Shown piece after piece: positions 44,661-53,549 of a stretch of 64,000 nt of DNA. Where the stretch lies: NCBI RefSeq assembly GCF_036017035.1, contig NZ_JAYXHS010000001.1, positions 682,001-746,000 of the forward strand. Direction: 5' to 3'. Position numbers and translations under genes: made by a program. The notes beneath the pieces are model-generated. The model saw only the letters and a list, made by a program, of their open reading frames with translations. It searched no databases and was not told the DNA's origin. This DNA is from Viridibacterium silvisoli. GTDB lineage: Bacteria > Pseudomonadota > Gammaproteobacteria > Burkholderiales > Rhodocyclaceae. Numbering within the stretch: position 1 is the first letter of the stretch; every line of letters starts with the position of its first letter.

Positions 44661-46055
44661 ATGCACTATCCCCGCCTCGCCATTGTTGACCTGGAGACCA
44701 CCGGGGCGGACCCGACACGGGATCGCATCACGGAAATCGCCATCCTCATCACGGAAGGCGACACGCTGATCGAGCAATGGTCCACGCTGGTCAATCCCGG
44801 CATACCGATTCCCTGGCGCATCCAGGAGCTGATCGGCATCAGCGACGAGATGGTGGCCGACGCGCCGGGTTTTGCCAACGTCGCCACTGCCGTTCGACAA
44901 CGCCTGGCCGACGCCATATTCGTCGCGCATAACGTGCGCTTCGACTACAACTTCCTGCGAGCGGCTTTCGAACAGATCGGCGAGAGCTTCCACGCGCCCG
45001 CCTTGTGCTCCGTGAAATTCTCGCGCGCGCTCTACCCGCAATTCCCGCGTCACGGCCTGGACGCCATCATCGAACGTCACGGCTACGCGATCTCCTCGCG
45101 CCATCGTGCGCTGGATGATGCACAGATCGTCTGGCAATTCCTGCAGGAAAGCCGCCGCGATCAATCCGCCGAAGCCGTGACACGCGCCTGGTCTCGTGCC
45201 CTGTCAGATGCCCCCCAGCCACGCTTGCCAGCGGGCGATCTCGAGGCCTTGCCCGAGTGCGCCGGTGTCTTCGTGTTCCGTAACGCGCACGGCCATGCAC
45301 TCGAGATCGGCCACTCGCGCAACCTGCGCGCCGACGTACTTGGCCTGTTCACCGCGCGCAAGGCCGACGCACGCACGAAGAAACGCACCACGGGCGTACA
45401 GCATGTCGAGACATTCCCGACTGCAGGCGAGCTGGATGCCTCGCTAAGGGAGCTGCAGCTCGCACGTCATGAACCACGGTTCAAGCCGAGGCAAGAGGCC
45501 GCATGGGGCTGGCGCTTCACTCTGCAAGCCGACCCGCCACTGCAACTACAGGAGTTGAGTGCCAGTGACCCGCTGAACTGGGGCGACACATTTGGTTGCC
45601 TGCGAGGCGAGCTGGAAGCAAAGAAATTGCTGCGCGACGTGGTGGCCAAGAACCGGCTGTGTCCGCGCCGAGTTGGTCTCGAGATCGGCAAGGGCGCCTG
45701 TCATTCACATGCGCTTGGCAAATGCGCGGGCGTGTGTGCGGGAAAGGAAACCGCTGCCGAGCACGACCTGCGACTGCTGACGGCACTTGCCGGCCTGAAG
45801 CTACGCACCTGGCCATACCCTGGGCCGACCATTTTCGCCGAACAGGATGAAGCGCATTCGCGTTCGGCTTTTCATGTGTTCGACCAGTGGTGCCACCTCG
45901 GCTCATTCAATACGCATGAGGAAGCCCTTGCCTGCATGAGCGCGCCCGAGCGCCGGTTCGATGCAGAAAAATACCGGCTCCTGCAACGCTGGCTGGCGCA
46001 GCCCGGCCATGCCGACAATGCCCAGGGTTCGTTGCTGCAGGCAACGCCGTCCTAG
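44661..46055 (+). CDS. DEDDh 3'-5' exonuclease fused to a degenerate GIY-YIG (UvrC/Cho-like) domain
   Basis: 464 residues. The N-terminal DnaQ-like exonuclease (about 1-175) keeps its acidic set: IVDLETTG (Asp10, Glu12), VAHNVRFDYNFL and the HRALDDA motif. A GIY-YIG-like region follows (about 195-280), but GVF (202-204) replaces GIY and LEIG (Glu215) replaces YIG, so both tyrosines are absent, while SRNLRADV keeps the Arg. A Cys cluster near the C-terminus (GACHSHALGKCAGVC) matches UvrC/Cho-type proteins. Fusions of this type are known; they are thought to serve DNA repair. ATG 44661 (MHYPRLAIVDLETTG) is preferred over 44604 because the domain starts there. Confidence 0.88.
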   Translation: MHYPRLAIVDLETTGADPTRDRITEIAILITEGDTLIEQWSTLVNPGIPIPWRIQELIGISDEMVADAPGFANVATAVRQRLADAIFVAHNVRFDYNFLRAAFEQIGESFHAPALCSVKFSRALYPQFPRHGLDAIIERHGYAISSRHRALDDAQIVWQFLQESRRDQSAEAVTRAWSRALSDAPQPRLPAGDLEALPECAGVFVFRNAHGHALEIGHSRNLRADVLGLFTARKADARTKKRTTGVQHVETFPTAGELDASLRELQLARHEPRFKPRQEAAWGWRFTLQADPPLQLQELSASDPLNWGDTFGCLRGELEAKKLLRDVVAKNRLCPRRVGLEIGKGACHSHALGKCAGVCAGKETAAEHDLRLLTALAGLKLRTWPYPGPTIFAEQDEAHSRSAFHVFDQWCHLGSFNTHEEALACMSAPERRFDAEKYRLLQRWLAQPGHADNAQGSLLQATPS

Positions 46056-48064
46056 ACGATCTCGTTGTCTTCGACGCCAGCGACCTCACTGCCTCCGCGG
46101 CGTGGCGCACATAGAGGCATACGCAAGCTGAAGCTGGTGCCAAAGTCCGGCTCGCTATCGACGGTGATTTCGCCGCCCAGCACACCCGTTACGATGTTGT
46201 GCGCAATGTTGAGTCCCAGACCCGTACCGCGCTTGCCGAGCTTGGTCGTGAAGAAGGGATCGAAGATCTTGTTCAGATGCAGCGGATTGATGCCTACGCC
46301 GTCATCGGCGCACCGGAAGATGACAAAGGCATCATCGATCTCCGCTGTCAGGCGCACGACGCCCCGCTCACGACCATCGAAAGCATGTAGCAGGGTGTTG
46401 TTAAGCAGGTTGGTTACAACCTGACCAAAAGGCCCGGGATAGCTATCGAGCCAGATCCCCTCGGGAATCTCCTCCTCGATCACATACTGCGTCTTGCGGA
46501 AGGTAGGCTGCACCGTCACGACGATCTCGCGCACCACTTCACGCAAGGAAAAACCGCGCCGCTGCGAACTGGTCTGGTCGACGGCGACCTGTTTGAAACT
46601 GGTGATCAACTCGCCTGCCACGACGAGATTGCGCACCATGATGTCCGCTGCCGACTCCGTCTCCGTGACAAAATTATCCAGCGTCGAGCGTTTGAGCCCG
46701 CCCGCCATGCCTTGCCGGAAATCCTTGCCGATGTCGCGCAAGGTGCTGGCGACCATCAGGCTGTTGCCGATAGGCGTGTTCAACTCATGCGCAATGCCCG
46801 CCACTAGCGAGCCAAGTGCAGCCAGCTTCTCCGACTGCACCAGCTCGGTATGGGTACGCCGCAACCGTTCAACAGCGGTCTCGAGTTCATGATTGGCGTC
46901 GGCAAGTGCGCGCGTACGTTCGACGACGCGTTGCTCAAGCGACAGGTTGAGCTCTTCAACCTTGCGCTGCGCGGAGCGGAGCGGCGAGATGTCTACCGTC
47001 GCCGCCAGGATGCATGGCTCATCCATTTGCAGGATGCGCAAATGAATCTGGCAGTCGATGATGGAACCGTCACGCTTCTGCAAGCGCGCCTCGTAGTCAT
47101 CCACCCGCCCGTCGCGATCGAGTTGCGCGTAAAGCCTCTGGCGCTCGCCGGCATCGGCGTAGAAATCGAGACTCGCCGAGTTCGTGCCTATCATGTCCTC
47201 GGCCGCTACGCCCAACTCGTGTGCGAGTGCACTATTGACGTCAAGATAGGTCCAGTCAGCCCGTCGCATCAATGCCAGAGGAATGGGTGACAGGTGGAAC
47301 AGCGAGGAGAACTTCTGCTCGCTGTCGCGCAAGGCTTCTTCGACCTTGGTGCGTTCATGCAGATCCAGTTCCAGCGCCAGGTTCTTCTGTTCAAGCGAGG
47401 CGATCAATCCCTTCAGGGCACGTCGCGTGATTTCCAGTTGGGATTCGACCTCGCCGATCTCATCATGCCGCAGGGGCACGATCGGGTCGTTCAAGTCTCC
47501 ATGCGCCAGTCGTGCCGCCTCTTGCGACAGCCGTTGCAGCGGAAACGAAATGCGCTTGTGCAGCACCGCGAGAATCAACAGGATGCTGCCGACGATCTGG
47601 ATCAGCAGCGTACTTCCAAGCGCCAGCAACTGGCCACGCAGCTGCTGCAGGAAAGGCTCTTCGGTAATTTCCAGGCGCACGCGACCGATTTCCTCGCCGC
47701 GATGCGATACGACCTTCTCGACAGAATGTACATTGGCCACGCCGCGCCGCGCCGCACGCTCGGCGAATGCAAAGCGGCCATGTTGCAGATCTTGCACCTC
47801 GATGCTGACCACAGCGGGATCGTCTGCCACTGCTTCGACCAGCGTCCGGGCGCTATCCACGTCCAGCGCCCACAGACTTTCGCGTACGCCGAGCGCAACG
47901 ACGCTGGCCTCGCGCGTAAGCACTGCATCGATACTTTCGCCGAGGCGTCGGTAAAGCTGGCGAGCCTGATGAGCCCCCACCAGCATGGCGGGCAGCATGA
48001 CACCCAACAGCACAGCAGCCACGATGGCGCGACGAACTGTCAGGCCCGACGGTGCACTGCGCAT
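46052..48064 (-). CDS. Sensor histidine kinase with HAMP and PAS domains
   Basis: 670 residues. Two membrane segments (about 12-34 and 149-170) enclose a periplasmic sensor of about 115 residues; HAMP (RISFPLQRLSQEAARLAHGD) and PAS (SSLFHLSPIPLALMRR) follow, then HisKA with AGIAHELNTPIGN (His426) and a HATPase domain with NLLNNTLLHAFDG, DDGVGI, and GKRGTGLGLNIAHNI. All kinase boxes are present. It lies 65 bases downstream of the DUF3369 response regulator on the same strand, so it is likely its partner. The stop codon overlaps the convergent exonuclease gene via CTAG. Confidence 0.92.
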   Translation of the reverse strand: MRSAPSGLTVRRAIVAAVLLGVMLPAMLVGAHQARQLYRRLGESIDAVLTREASVVALGVRESLWALDVDSARTLVEAVADDPAVVSIEVQDLQHGRFAFAERAARRGVANVHSVEKVVSHRGEEIGRVRLEITEEPFLQQLRGQLLALGSTLLIQIVGSILLILAVLHKRISFPLQRLSQEAARLAHGDLNDPIVPLRHDEIGEVESQLEITRRALKGLIASLEQKNLALELDLHERTKVEEALRDSEQKFSSLFHLSPIPLALMRRADWTYLDVNSALAHELGVAAEDMIGTNSASLDFYADAGERQRLYAQLDRDGRVDDYEARLQKRDGSIIDCQIHLRILQMDEPCILAATVDISPLRSAQRKVEELNLSLEQRVVERTRALADANHELETAVERLRRTHTELVQSEKLAALGSLVAGIAHELNTPIGNSLMVASTLRDIGKDFRQGMAGGLKRSTLDNFVTETESAADIMVRNLVVAGELITSFKQVAVDQTSSQRRGFSLREVVREIVVTVQPTFRKTQYVIEEEIPEGIWLDSYPGPFGQVVTNLLNNTLLHAFDGRERGVVRLTAEIDDAFVIFRCADDGVGINPLHLNKIFDPFFTTKLGKRGTGLGLNIAHNIVTGVLGGEITVDSEPDFGTSFSLRMPLCAPRRGGSEVAGVEDNEIV

Positions 48065-48110
48065 GCCTTCAACCCTTCCCGAAGTCGACTAGGATCTTGA
48101 TCTTCTGACG

Positions 48111-48131
48111 GAGCGCTGCGATGCAGCGCTC
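48111..48131 (-). other. Intercistronic stem-loop between the response regulator and histidine kinase genes
   Basis: A perfect 9-bp stem GAGCGCTGC / GCAGCGCTC with loop GAT overlaps the regulator stop codon by two bases. It has no T run, so it is more likely an mRNA processing or stability element than a terminator. Confidence 0.5.
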
Positions 48132-50364
48132 ATGCCTTGCGTGCCGAAAGCCATTCGATCAGCATCGGCACTTCCATTGGCCGCGCATAGAAATAGCCTT
48201 GGGCTTCGTCACAGCCCATGCTCTTGAGGGCGTCCACCTGCTCCTGCAGCTCGACCCCTTCGGCAATGACCGAGAAGCCCAGTTTCTGACCAAGCTGGAT
48301 GACCAGCTCTGGAATACGCCGTGCGCGATCCTGCGAACAGATGTCGTTGATAAACGCACGATCAATCTTCAGGCGATCGATGTTCAGGCGCTGCAGGTAG
48401 GAAAGCGAAGAGAAGCCGGTGCCGAAATCGTCGAGCGCAATGCGCACGCCAAGCGCCTTGATCTGATCCAGCATACGGCTGATGAAGTCTGCCTCTTCCA
48501 TGGCCACCGACTCGGTGACCTCCAGTTCGACGAATCCCGGGTCAGCCCCGCTATCACTCAGTGCCATCGACAGCGAGGAGAGGAATCTGGGGTGCCGCAA
48601 CTGAATGACAGAGACATTGATGCCAACACGCAGCTGACCGAATCCATGCCGCGCCAGCTCTGCCTGCTGGAAGCACGCCATGCGCATGACCCAGTCGCCG
48701 ATCTTGACGATCATGCCGGAGTGTTCGGCGATCGGGATGAAACGGTCAGGAGGAATCAACTGGCCATCTTCCGTGCGCCAGCGCAACAGCGCTTCGATGC
48801 CACAGACCTTGCCACTGCCCAGTTCGAGCTGCGGTTGATACACGAGAAACAACCGTTGCCGTTCGATGGCATGGCGCAGGGCCTGCAACAGGCGCACGCG
48901 CTCACGGATGTCGACCGCCATGTCGCGCGTGTAGAAGCTGTACTCGCCGCGGTTGCCTGTCTTGGCCCGGCGCAGGGCAATGTTGGCACCCTTCACCGCA
49001 TCTATGCCATTGCCATCGATGTCGGCAAGATGCGCGACGCCGATGGTGACGGTCAGCATCATTTCCTGACCTTCGATGATGAAAGGATCGCTGAACAGCG
49101 CCAGCAGATGCGCAGGCATCAGATCCTCGACCAGGCCCAGCGCCGCAAACGTGTCGCCGGAAATGCGCGAGAACTGACAGCGACTACCCAGCGCAGCGAG
49201 CAGACGTTGCGCCACGGCGCGCAGCAACTGGTCGCCAAAACCGTGACCCAACGCATCGTTGGCCTCGGCAAAATGATCGATGTCGATCAGCGCCAGCGTG
49301 TAGCGCGCACTGTCCTGCGCGCCCAGACGCTGATCGAGTTGTTCGATCAGGCTCAGGCGATTGGGCAGGGAGGTCAGCGGATCGGTATAGGCGTGGCTGT
49401 GCAGGCGCGCAAACAGCAAAGTGTTGTCGAGGCCGACAGCGATATTGGCGCACAGCAGATCGACCAGCGCGCGGCTGTCCGCATCGATAGGCGCGCCGGC
49501 GTCGATGAAAGCCACCAGGCGGCAACGCTCACGCCCCAGCAGGAACAGCACCGATCCAGTCGGCGTGTAGCTGTTCTGCTCGGTGTCGACGCAGCGCAGC
49601 ACTGCCTCGCGCACAGCCGCATCATCCACTTCAGCGAGCGAACGATTGGCATAGTCGGCGTAGCGTCCCGCAGCCGCAATGACGACGATGCCATCATTGC
49701 TGCCGTACTGGCTCGGCGCGTATTGCGCACAGATCAGACCATCGGCGCGCGCACCCAGCAGTTCGGCGAGGCGCTCGATGGCGCCGGCCGCGAATTCGTG
49801 AATGCCCGACAAGGCCATCAACTCGCTGGTCCAGCGCACCACGCTGTCGAGCGAGCGCCGATTGCGGTTGATCGAATGGATCTGGTCGTAAGAGCGGATC
49901 GCAGACGTCAGCGACGTGAACAGCTTGGTGCGCGTCAGCTCCGACTTGGTCTTGTAGTCGTTGATGTCGTAGTCGCGGATGGCCTGCATCTCCGGCGCAT
50001 AGCCGGGCTGACCCGTGCGCAGGATGATGCGCGTCTCGTGCAGCTTGAGTTCATCGCGAATGATGCGCACCAGCCGCAAGCCGGCGTCATCCTGCTCCAT
50101 GACCACGTCGAGCACGATGACAGCGATGTCCGGCTCCTGCTGCAGCAAGGCATGGGCACTGGCGGCCGAATTGGCGTGGAAGAATTGCAAGGGCCGATCG
50201 AGAACGAGTACATCGCGCAATGCAAATTCCGTCGCAGCATGCACGTCAGGATCGTCGTCGACGATCAGCACACGCCAGCTTGCAAGCTGCGCGCGCTCCA
50301 ACGCCAACGCTGCGCCATCCGGCACGTCGTCGTCGGTGAACTGCAACTCGTCATCATCTGCCAT
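48130..50364 (-). CDS. Response regulator with DUF3369, degenerate GGDEF and EAL domains
   Basis: 744 residues. The receiver domain (about 30-155) keeps VDDDPD and the phosphoacceptor Asp86 (VIVLDVV). DUF3369 (about 175-340) is a GAF-like module always found with such regulators. The GGDEF-like domain has SGDTF at 402-406 instead of GGDEF, so it is probably inactive. The EAL domain (about 500-735) appears intact: GIEALLRW (Glu524), INVSVIQL, EVTESVAM, ALDDFGTG, KIDRAFI and AEGVE. It is therefore a likely c-di-GMP phosphodiesterase controlled by phosphorylation. The histidine kinase downstream is the probable partner. Confidence 0.93.
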   Translation of the reverse strand: MADDDELQFTDDDVPDGAALALERAQLASWRVLIVDDDPDVHAATEFALRDVLVLDRPLQFFHANSAASAHALLQQEPDIAVIVLDVVMEQDDAGLRLVRIIRDELKLHETRIILRTGQPGYAPEMQAIRDYDINDYKTKSELTRTKLFTSLTSAIRSYDQIHSINRNRRSLDSVVRWTSELMALSGIHEFAAGAIERLAELLGARADGLICAQYAPSQYGSNDGIVVIAAAGRYADYANRSLAEVDDAAVREAVLRCVDTEQNSYTPTGSVLFLLGRERCRLVAFIDAGAPIDADSRALVDLLCANIAVGLDNTLLFARLHSHAYTDPLTSLPNRLSLIEQLDQRLGAQDSARYTLALIDIDHFAEANDALGHGFGDQLLRAVAQRLLAALGSRCQFSRISGDTFAALGLVEDLMPAHLLALFSDPFIIEGQEMMLTVTIGVAHLADIDGNGIDAVKGANIALRRAKTGNRGEYSFYTRDMAVDIRERVRLLQALRHAIERQRLFLVYQPQLELGSGKVCGIEALLRWRTEDGQLIPPDRFIPIAEHSGMIVKIGDWVMRMACFQQAELARHGFGQLRVGINVSVIQLRHPRFLSSLSMALSDSGADPGFVELEVTESVAMEEADFISRMLDQIKALGVRIALDDFGTGFSSLSYLQRLNIDRLKIDRAFINDICSQDRARRIPELVIQLGQKLGFSVIAEGVELQEQVDALKSMGCDEAQGYFYARPMEVPMLIEWLSARKA

Positions 50365-50519
50365 ACCGTTCCTTCACCACACCCTCGCAAAGGCCCACGC
50401 AACCGGGCGAATCATGCCACGATTGCCACACCCGGGGGAGGCGGAATAGCCCTACAAAACGGCCAGCCGCGCGTATTGACAGCGCTCCGGCACGCCCGTG
50501 CACGCACGCGGCAGAGACA

Positions 50520-51026
50520 TCAAGGCAACGGCGCCATATGACGATAATGGCCCGAGAAATACAGCAAGGGATCGCGCTCGAAACGCTCGAAGCGCAGCAC
50601 TTCGCTGAGGAACACCAGATGGTCGCCACCGTCATGCCGAATCTCGTTACGCACCTCGAAGTGTGCACAGCACCCCCGCAGCAATGGCACGCCATCGATG
50701 CCTTCATCCCACTCCAGCGTGCTGAACTTGTCCGTAGCCTTGCCGGCAAACAAACGCGACAGCTCCACTTGATCAGCCGAAAGCACGTTCACAGCGTAAT
50801 GCCGACAAGGCTCGAAGGCGTCCCGCTGTGACAGGTGTCGTGACAGACTCCACACGATCATGGGCGGCGTCAGCGATACAGCATTGAATGAGTTGACGGT
50901 CAGGCCAACAGGTGACCCGTCTGCAGCGCGGGTAGTCATGACAGTGATACCCGTGGCAAACATGCCAAGCGCACGACGGAACGCTTTGGTATCGAAGCTC
51001 TGTTGCTCAGGGAGGACTTGCTGCAT
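50520..51026 (-). CDS. Flavin reductase family protein
   Basis: 168 residues: KAFRRALGMFATGITVMTT, then GSPVGLTVNSFNAVSLTPPMIVWSL, CRHYAVNVLSADQ and C-terminal HDGGDHLVFLSEV ... YFSGHYRHM. This is the flavin reductase (HpaC/RutF-like) fold with FMN-binding loops. Such proteins supply reduced flavin to a monooxygenase or act as stand-alone reductases; no monooxygenase is adjacent. Minus strand, isolated by about 100 bases from the histidine kinase gene. Confidence 0.88.
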   Translation of the reverse strand: MQQVLPEQQSFDTKAFRRALGMFATGITVMTTRAADGSPVGLTVNSFNAVSLTPPMIVWSLSRHLSQRDAFEPCRHYAVNVLSADQVELSRLFAGKATDKFSTLEWDEGIDGVPLLRGCCAHFEVRNEIRHDGGDHLVFLSEVLRFERFERDPLLYFSGHYRHMAPLP

Positions 51027-51130
51027 CGAGGCAGGCGCCGCAAGGGCGATGGATTGGGGAAGCCGCGATTATCGGGGGCTTTGGCGCTCAAGTCGAGGGC
51101 AGAGGGACCTGCCCTGATATGCGGTGACGC

Positions 51131-52744
51131 TCAGGTAGCGGGCAGATCTTCGGTATCGACCGTTGCCTGCAGTGCAGCAACATGCCGGACAGGGAACACG
51201 ACTTGCACCAGCAGCCCGCTGGCAAGGGGATTGTCGTGCAGGCTGACTTCACCCCCATGCAACTCCGCTACCTCACGCACGATGGCCAGGCCAAGGCCAC
51301 TGCCTTCGGCGCCTGTGCCCAGTACGCGATAGAAACGCTGGAAGACCTTTTCGCGTTCGTCGACGGCAATGCCGGGGCCATTGTCCATCACGCTCAACAC
51401 GGCACACTCGACGGTGCTGCCGGGCACCCCGTCCTCGGCTTCGCGCTGCCAGCCCGCCCGCTGCAAGGAGACCGTTACCTGCCCCCCGGCGGGCGTGTAC
51501 TTGATGGCGTTGTCGACCAGGTTGGTCAGCAATTCACGGAGCAGCACTTCGCTGCCTTCCAGATAGATATTGCCCTCGCCCTGCTCGCTTGCTGCAACGA
51601 GATCGCCGCCCAGATCCACTCCCAGGTCTATGCCCTTCCGGAGCGCCAGCGGCACGCAGTCCGACACGCACTCGCGCACGAGCTGCGCCATGTCGATACG
51701 ATCAAAGCGATGCACGTTTTCCGAACTGGCTTCGGCGCGTGCCAGCGACAACAACTGGTTGATGAGGCGCGCAGCGCGCTCTGCACCGACCCAGGCGCGC
51801 TGCATGGCCGCGCGCATCTGATCAGTCTCGACCTCCGATGCAGCCAACTCGATCTGCATCTTGAGTCCAGCCAGCGGGGTGCGCATCTGATGTGCGGCAT
51901 CGGCAATGAAGTGCTGCTGCGCATGCAGCAGGCTATCGAGCCGCGCCATCATGTCGTTGAAAGCCACGATCAGGGGCCGCACTTCTTCGGGCACGCTATC
52001 CGGCGGGATCGGAGACAGATCGCCCGGACGTCGTTCGCGGATAAGCCCTTGCAAGCCCCCCAGCGGCGCAATGCCGCGCGACAAGCCGAACCACACCAGC
52101 AACACCGCCAGCGGAATGATCGCGAATTGCGGCAAGAGCACGCCCGACACAATGCGCGAAGACAGCGAGCTGCGCTTGTTGCGCGTCTCGGCGACCTGTA
52201 CGACCGTAAAGCGCTCATCTTCTGCCGAGGTCGCGCGCCGGGTCACTGATTCACGCAGCGCCAGCGATGCCACGCGGATATCTTCACCATGAATGTCGGC
52301 ATCGCGAAAGACAATGCGACCGACATTGCGGACCACTTCGTCATCAGGCGCAGGCACCTCGCTGTCGCCCGCCAGCAAGCGGCCATCGGGCGCGAGAATC
52401 TGGTAATAGATGGTGTCTTCGGTATCGGAGCGCAGCAGCCGGCTGGCGGAGCTCGACAGCTCGATATTCACGCTGCCGTCGCTCGCGATCAGCACTTGCC
52501 GTGACAGCGCGCGCACCTGATCGGCCAAGGCCTGGTCGTAGGGCTGGTTGGCGATATGCAGTGCGACGTCATACGTCAGGATGATGGAGATCGGCCACAG
52601 GAAAAGCAGTGGCGCGAGCATCCAGTCAAGAATCTCTCCGAACAGCGAGTAAGACGCAGAGGGAGACCCGTCGGGCGTACGTGCCCCGCCTCGCCCGCCA
52701 CGCAGGCGATAGAGCAGGCGGGACAGCCGCATGTTATCCAGCAT
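51131..52744 (-). CDS. TctE-type sensor histidine kinase
   Basis: 537 residues. Two membrane segments (about 37-60 and 203-224) flank a periplasmic 2CSK_N-type sensor (about 60-200), followed by HAMP, HisKA with AAHQMRTPLAGLKMQ and HATPase with NLVDNAIKYTPAGGQVT, NGPGI and GSGLGLAIVREV. It resembles TctE/QseC kinases. It follows the OmpR-type regulator by 26 bases on the same strand. Adjacent transport or efflux genes that would indicate the signal are absent. Confidence 0.92.
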   Translation of the reverse strand: MLDNMRLSRLLYRLRGGRGGARTPDGSPSASYSLFGEILDWMLAPLLFLWPISIILTYDVALHIANQPYDQALADQVRALSRQVLIASDGSVNIELSSSASRLLRSDTEDTIYYQILAPDGRLLAGDSEVPAPDDEVVRNVGRIVFRDADIHGEDIRVASLALRESVTRRATSAEDERFTVVQVAETRNKRSSLSSRIVSGVLLPQFAIIPLAVLLVWFGLSRGIAPLGGLQGLIRERRPGDLSPIPPDSVPEEVRPLIVAFNDMMARLDSLLHAQQHFIADAAHQMRTPLAGLKMQIELAASEVETDQMRAAMQRAWVGAERAARLINQLLSLARAEASSENVHRFDRIDMAQLVRECVSDCVPLALRKGIDLGVDLGGDLVAASEQGEGNIYLEGSEVLLRELLTNLVDNAIKYTPAGGQVTVSLQRAGWQREAEDGVPGSTVECAVLSVMDNGPGIAVDEREKVFQRFYRVLGTGAEGSGLGLAIVREVAELHGGEVSLHDNPLASGLLVQVVFPVRHVAALQATVDTEDLPAT

Positions 52745-52770
52745 GGCAAGGCCGACAAACGACGGTCGGC

Positions 52771-53451
52771 CTAGAGACCACTGACCGCATCCGGTTTTTC
52801 AAGGCAATAGCCGAGGCCGCGCACGGTCGTGATACGCAGCCCGCTTGTTTCGAGCTTCTTGCGCAAACGGTGCACGTACACCTCGATCGCGTTCAACGAC
52901 ACCTCCTCGCCCCAGCCACAGAGGTGATCCACCAGATGCTCCTTGCTCACCAGTCTGCCCGCACGCAGCAGCAAGACTTCGAGCACCCCTGCCTCGCGCG
53001 CTGAGAGATCCAGCAGATGGCCATCCACCGTCACCGAGCGATCCGCCTGGTCGTAATGCAAGGCGCCCAGCGTGACGACGCGCCCTTGCCCCGTGCCACG
53101 GCGCGTCAGCGCACGCACCCGGGCTTCGAGTTCGGGCAAGGCAAAAGGCTTGGTGAGATAGTCGTCGGCACCGGCGTCGAGTCCCGTCACCCGGTCCTGC
53201 ACCGCATCGCGTGCGGTGAGGATAAGTACCGGGCAGGTCGACTTGCGGTTGCGCAGACGCTGCAGGACTTCGATGCCCGACATGCGCGGCAGGCCCAGGT
53301 CCAGCACCAACAGATCGTAGGGCTGTGAGGCCAGTGCCGCATCGGCCTCGGTACCCGTGGCCGCGTGATCCACGGCGTACCCGGCACGCTTGAGCGCTCG
53401 CGTCAGTGCGTCCGCAATGAGTTCGTCATCTTCGGCAATCAGGATGCGCAT
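52771..53451 (-). CDS. OmpR/TctD-type response regulator
   Basis: 226 residues. Receiver domain with acidic pocket EDD (8-9 region), phosphoacceptor Asp51 (LLVLDLGLP), LTAR and the conserved Lys in DDYLTKPF. The C-terminal winged helix (about 130-220) ends in VYVHRLRKKLE and ITTVRGLGYCLE, the usual DNA-recognition and wing sequence. It is the partner of the adjacent TctE-type kinase. The target genes are not known. Confidence 0.95.
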   Translation of the reverse strand: MRILIAEDDELIADALTRALKRAGYAVDHAATGTEADAALASQPYDLLVLDLGLPRMSGIEVLQRLRNRKSTCPVLILTARDAVQDRVTGLDAGADDYLTKPFALPELEARVRALTRRGTGQGRVVTLGALHYDQADRSVTVDGHLLDLSAREAGVLEVLLLRAGRLVSKEHLVDHLCGWGEEVSLNAIEVYVHRLRKKLETSGLRITTVRGLGYCLEKPDAVSGL

Positions 53452-53549
53452 GTCTGGGAGGATGGATGGCGTGGGCGCCAGTTTAGCCCGGATGCCGCAC
53501 GGGGTAGATCAGGTCTGACCTCAAGGCCCTGACCTTGCTGCCCTTGGCC

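Noticed and set aside
48121..50541. Open frame of 806 codons on the plus strand
   Set aside because: It is longer than the gene on the other strand, but it is an antisense shadow of the receiver-DUF3369-EAL gene, whose domains are unmistakable. Its own translation is low-complexity His/Arg/Gln/Val-rich sequence without any motif.
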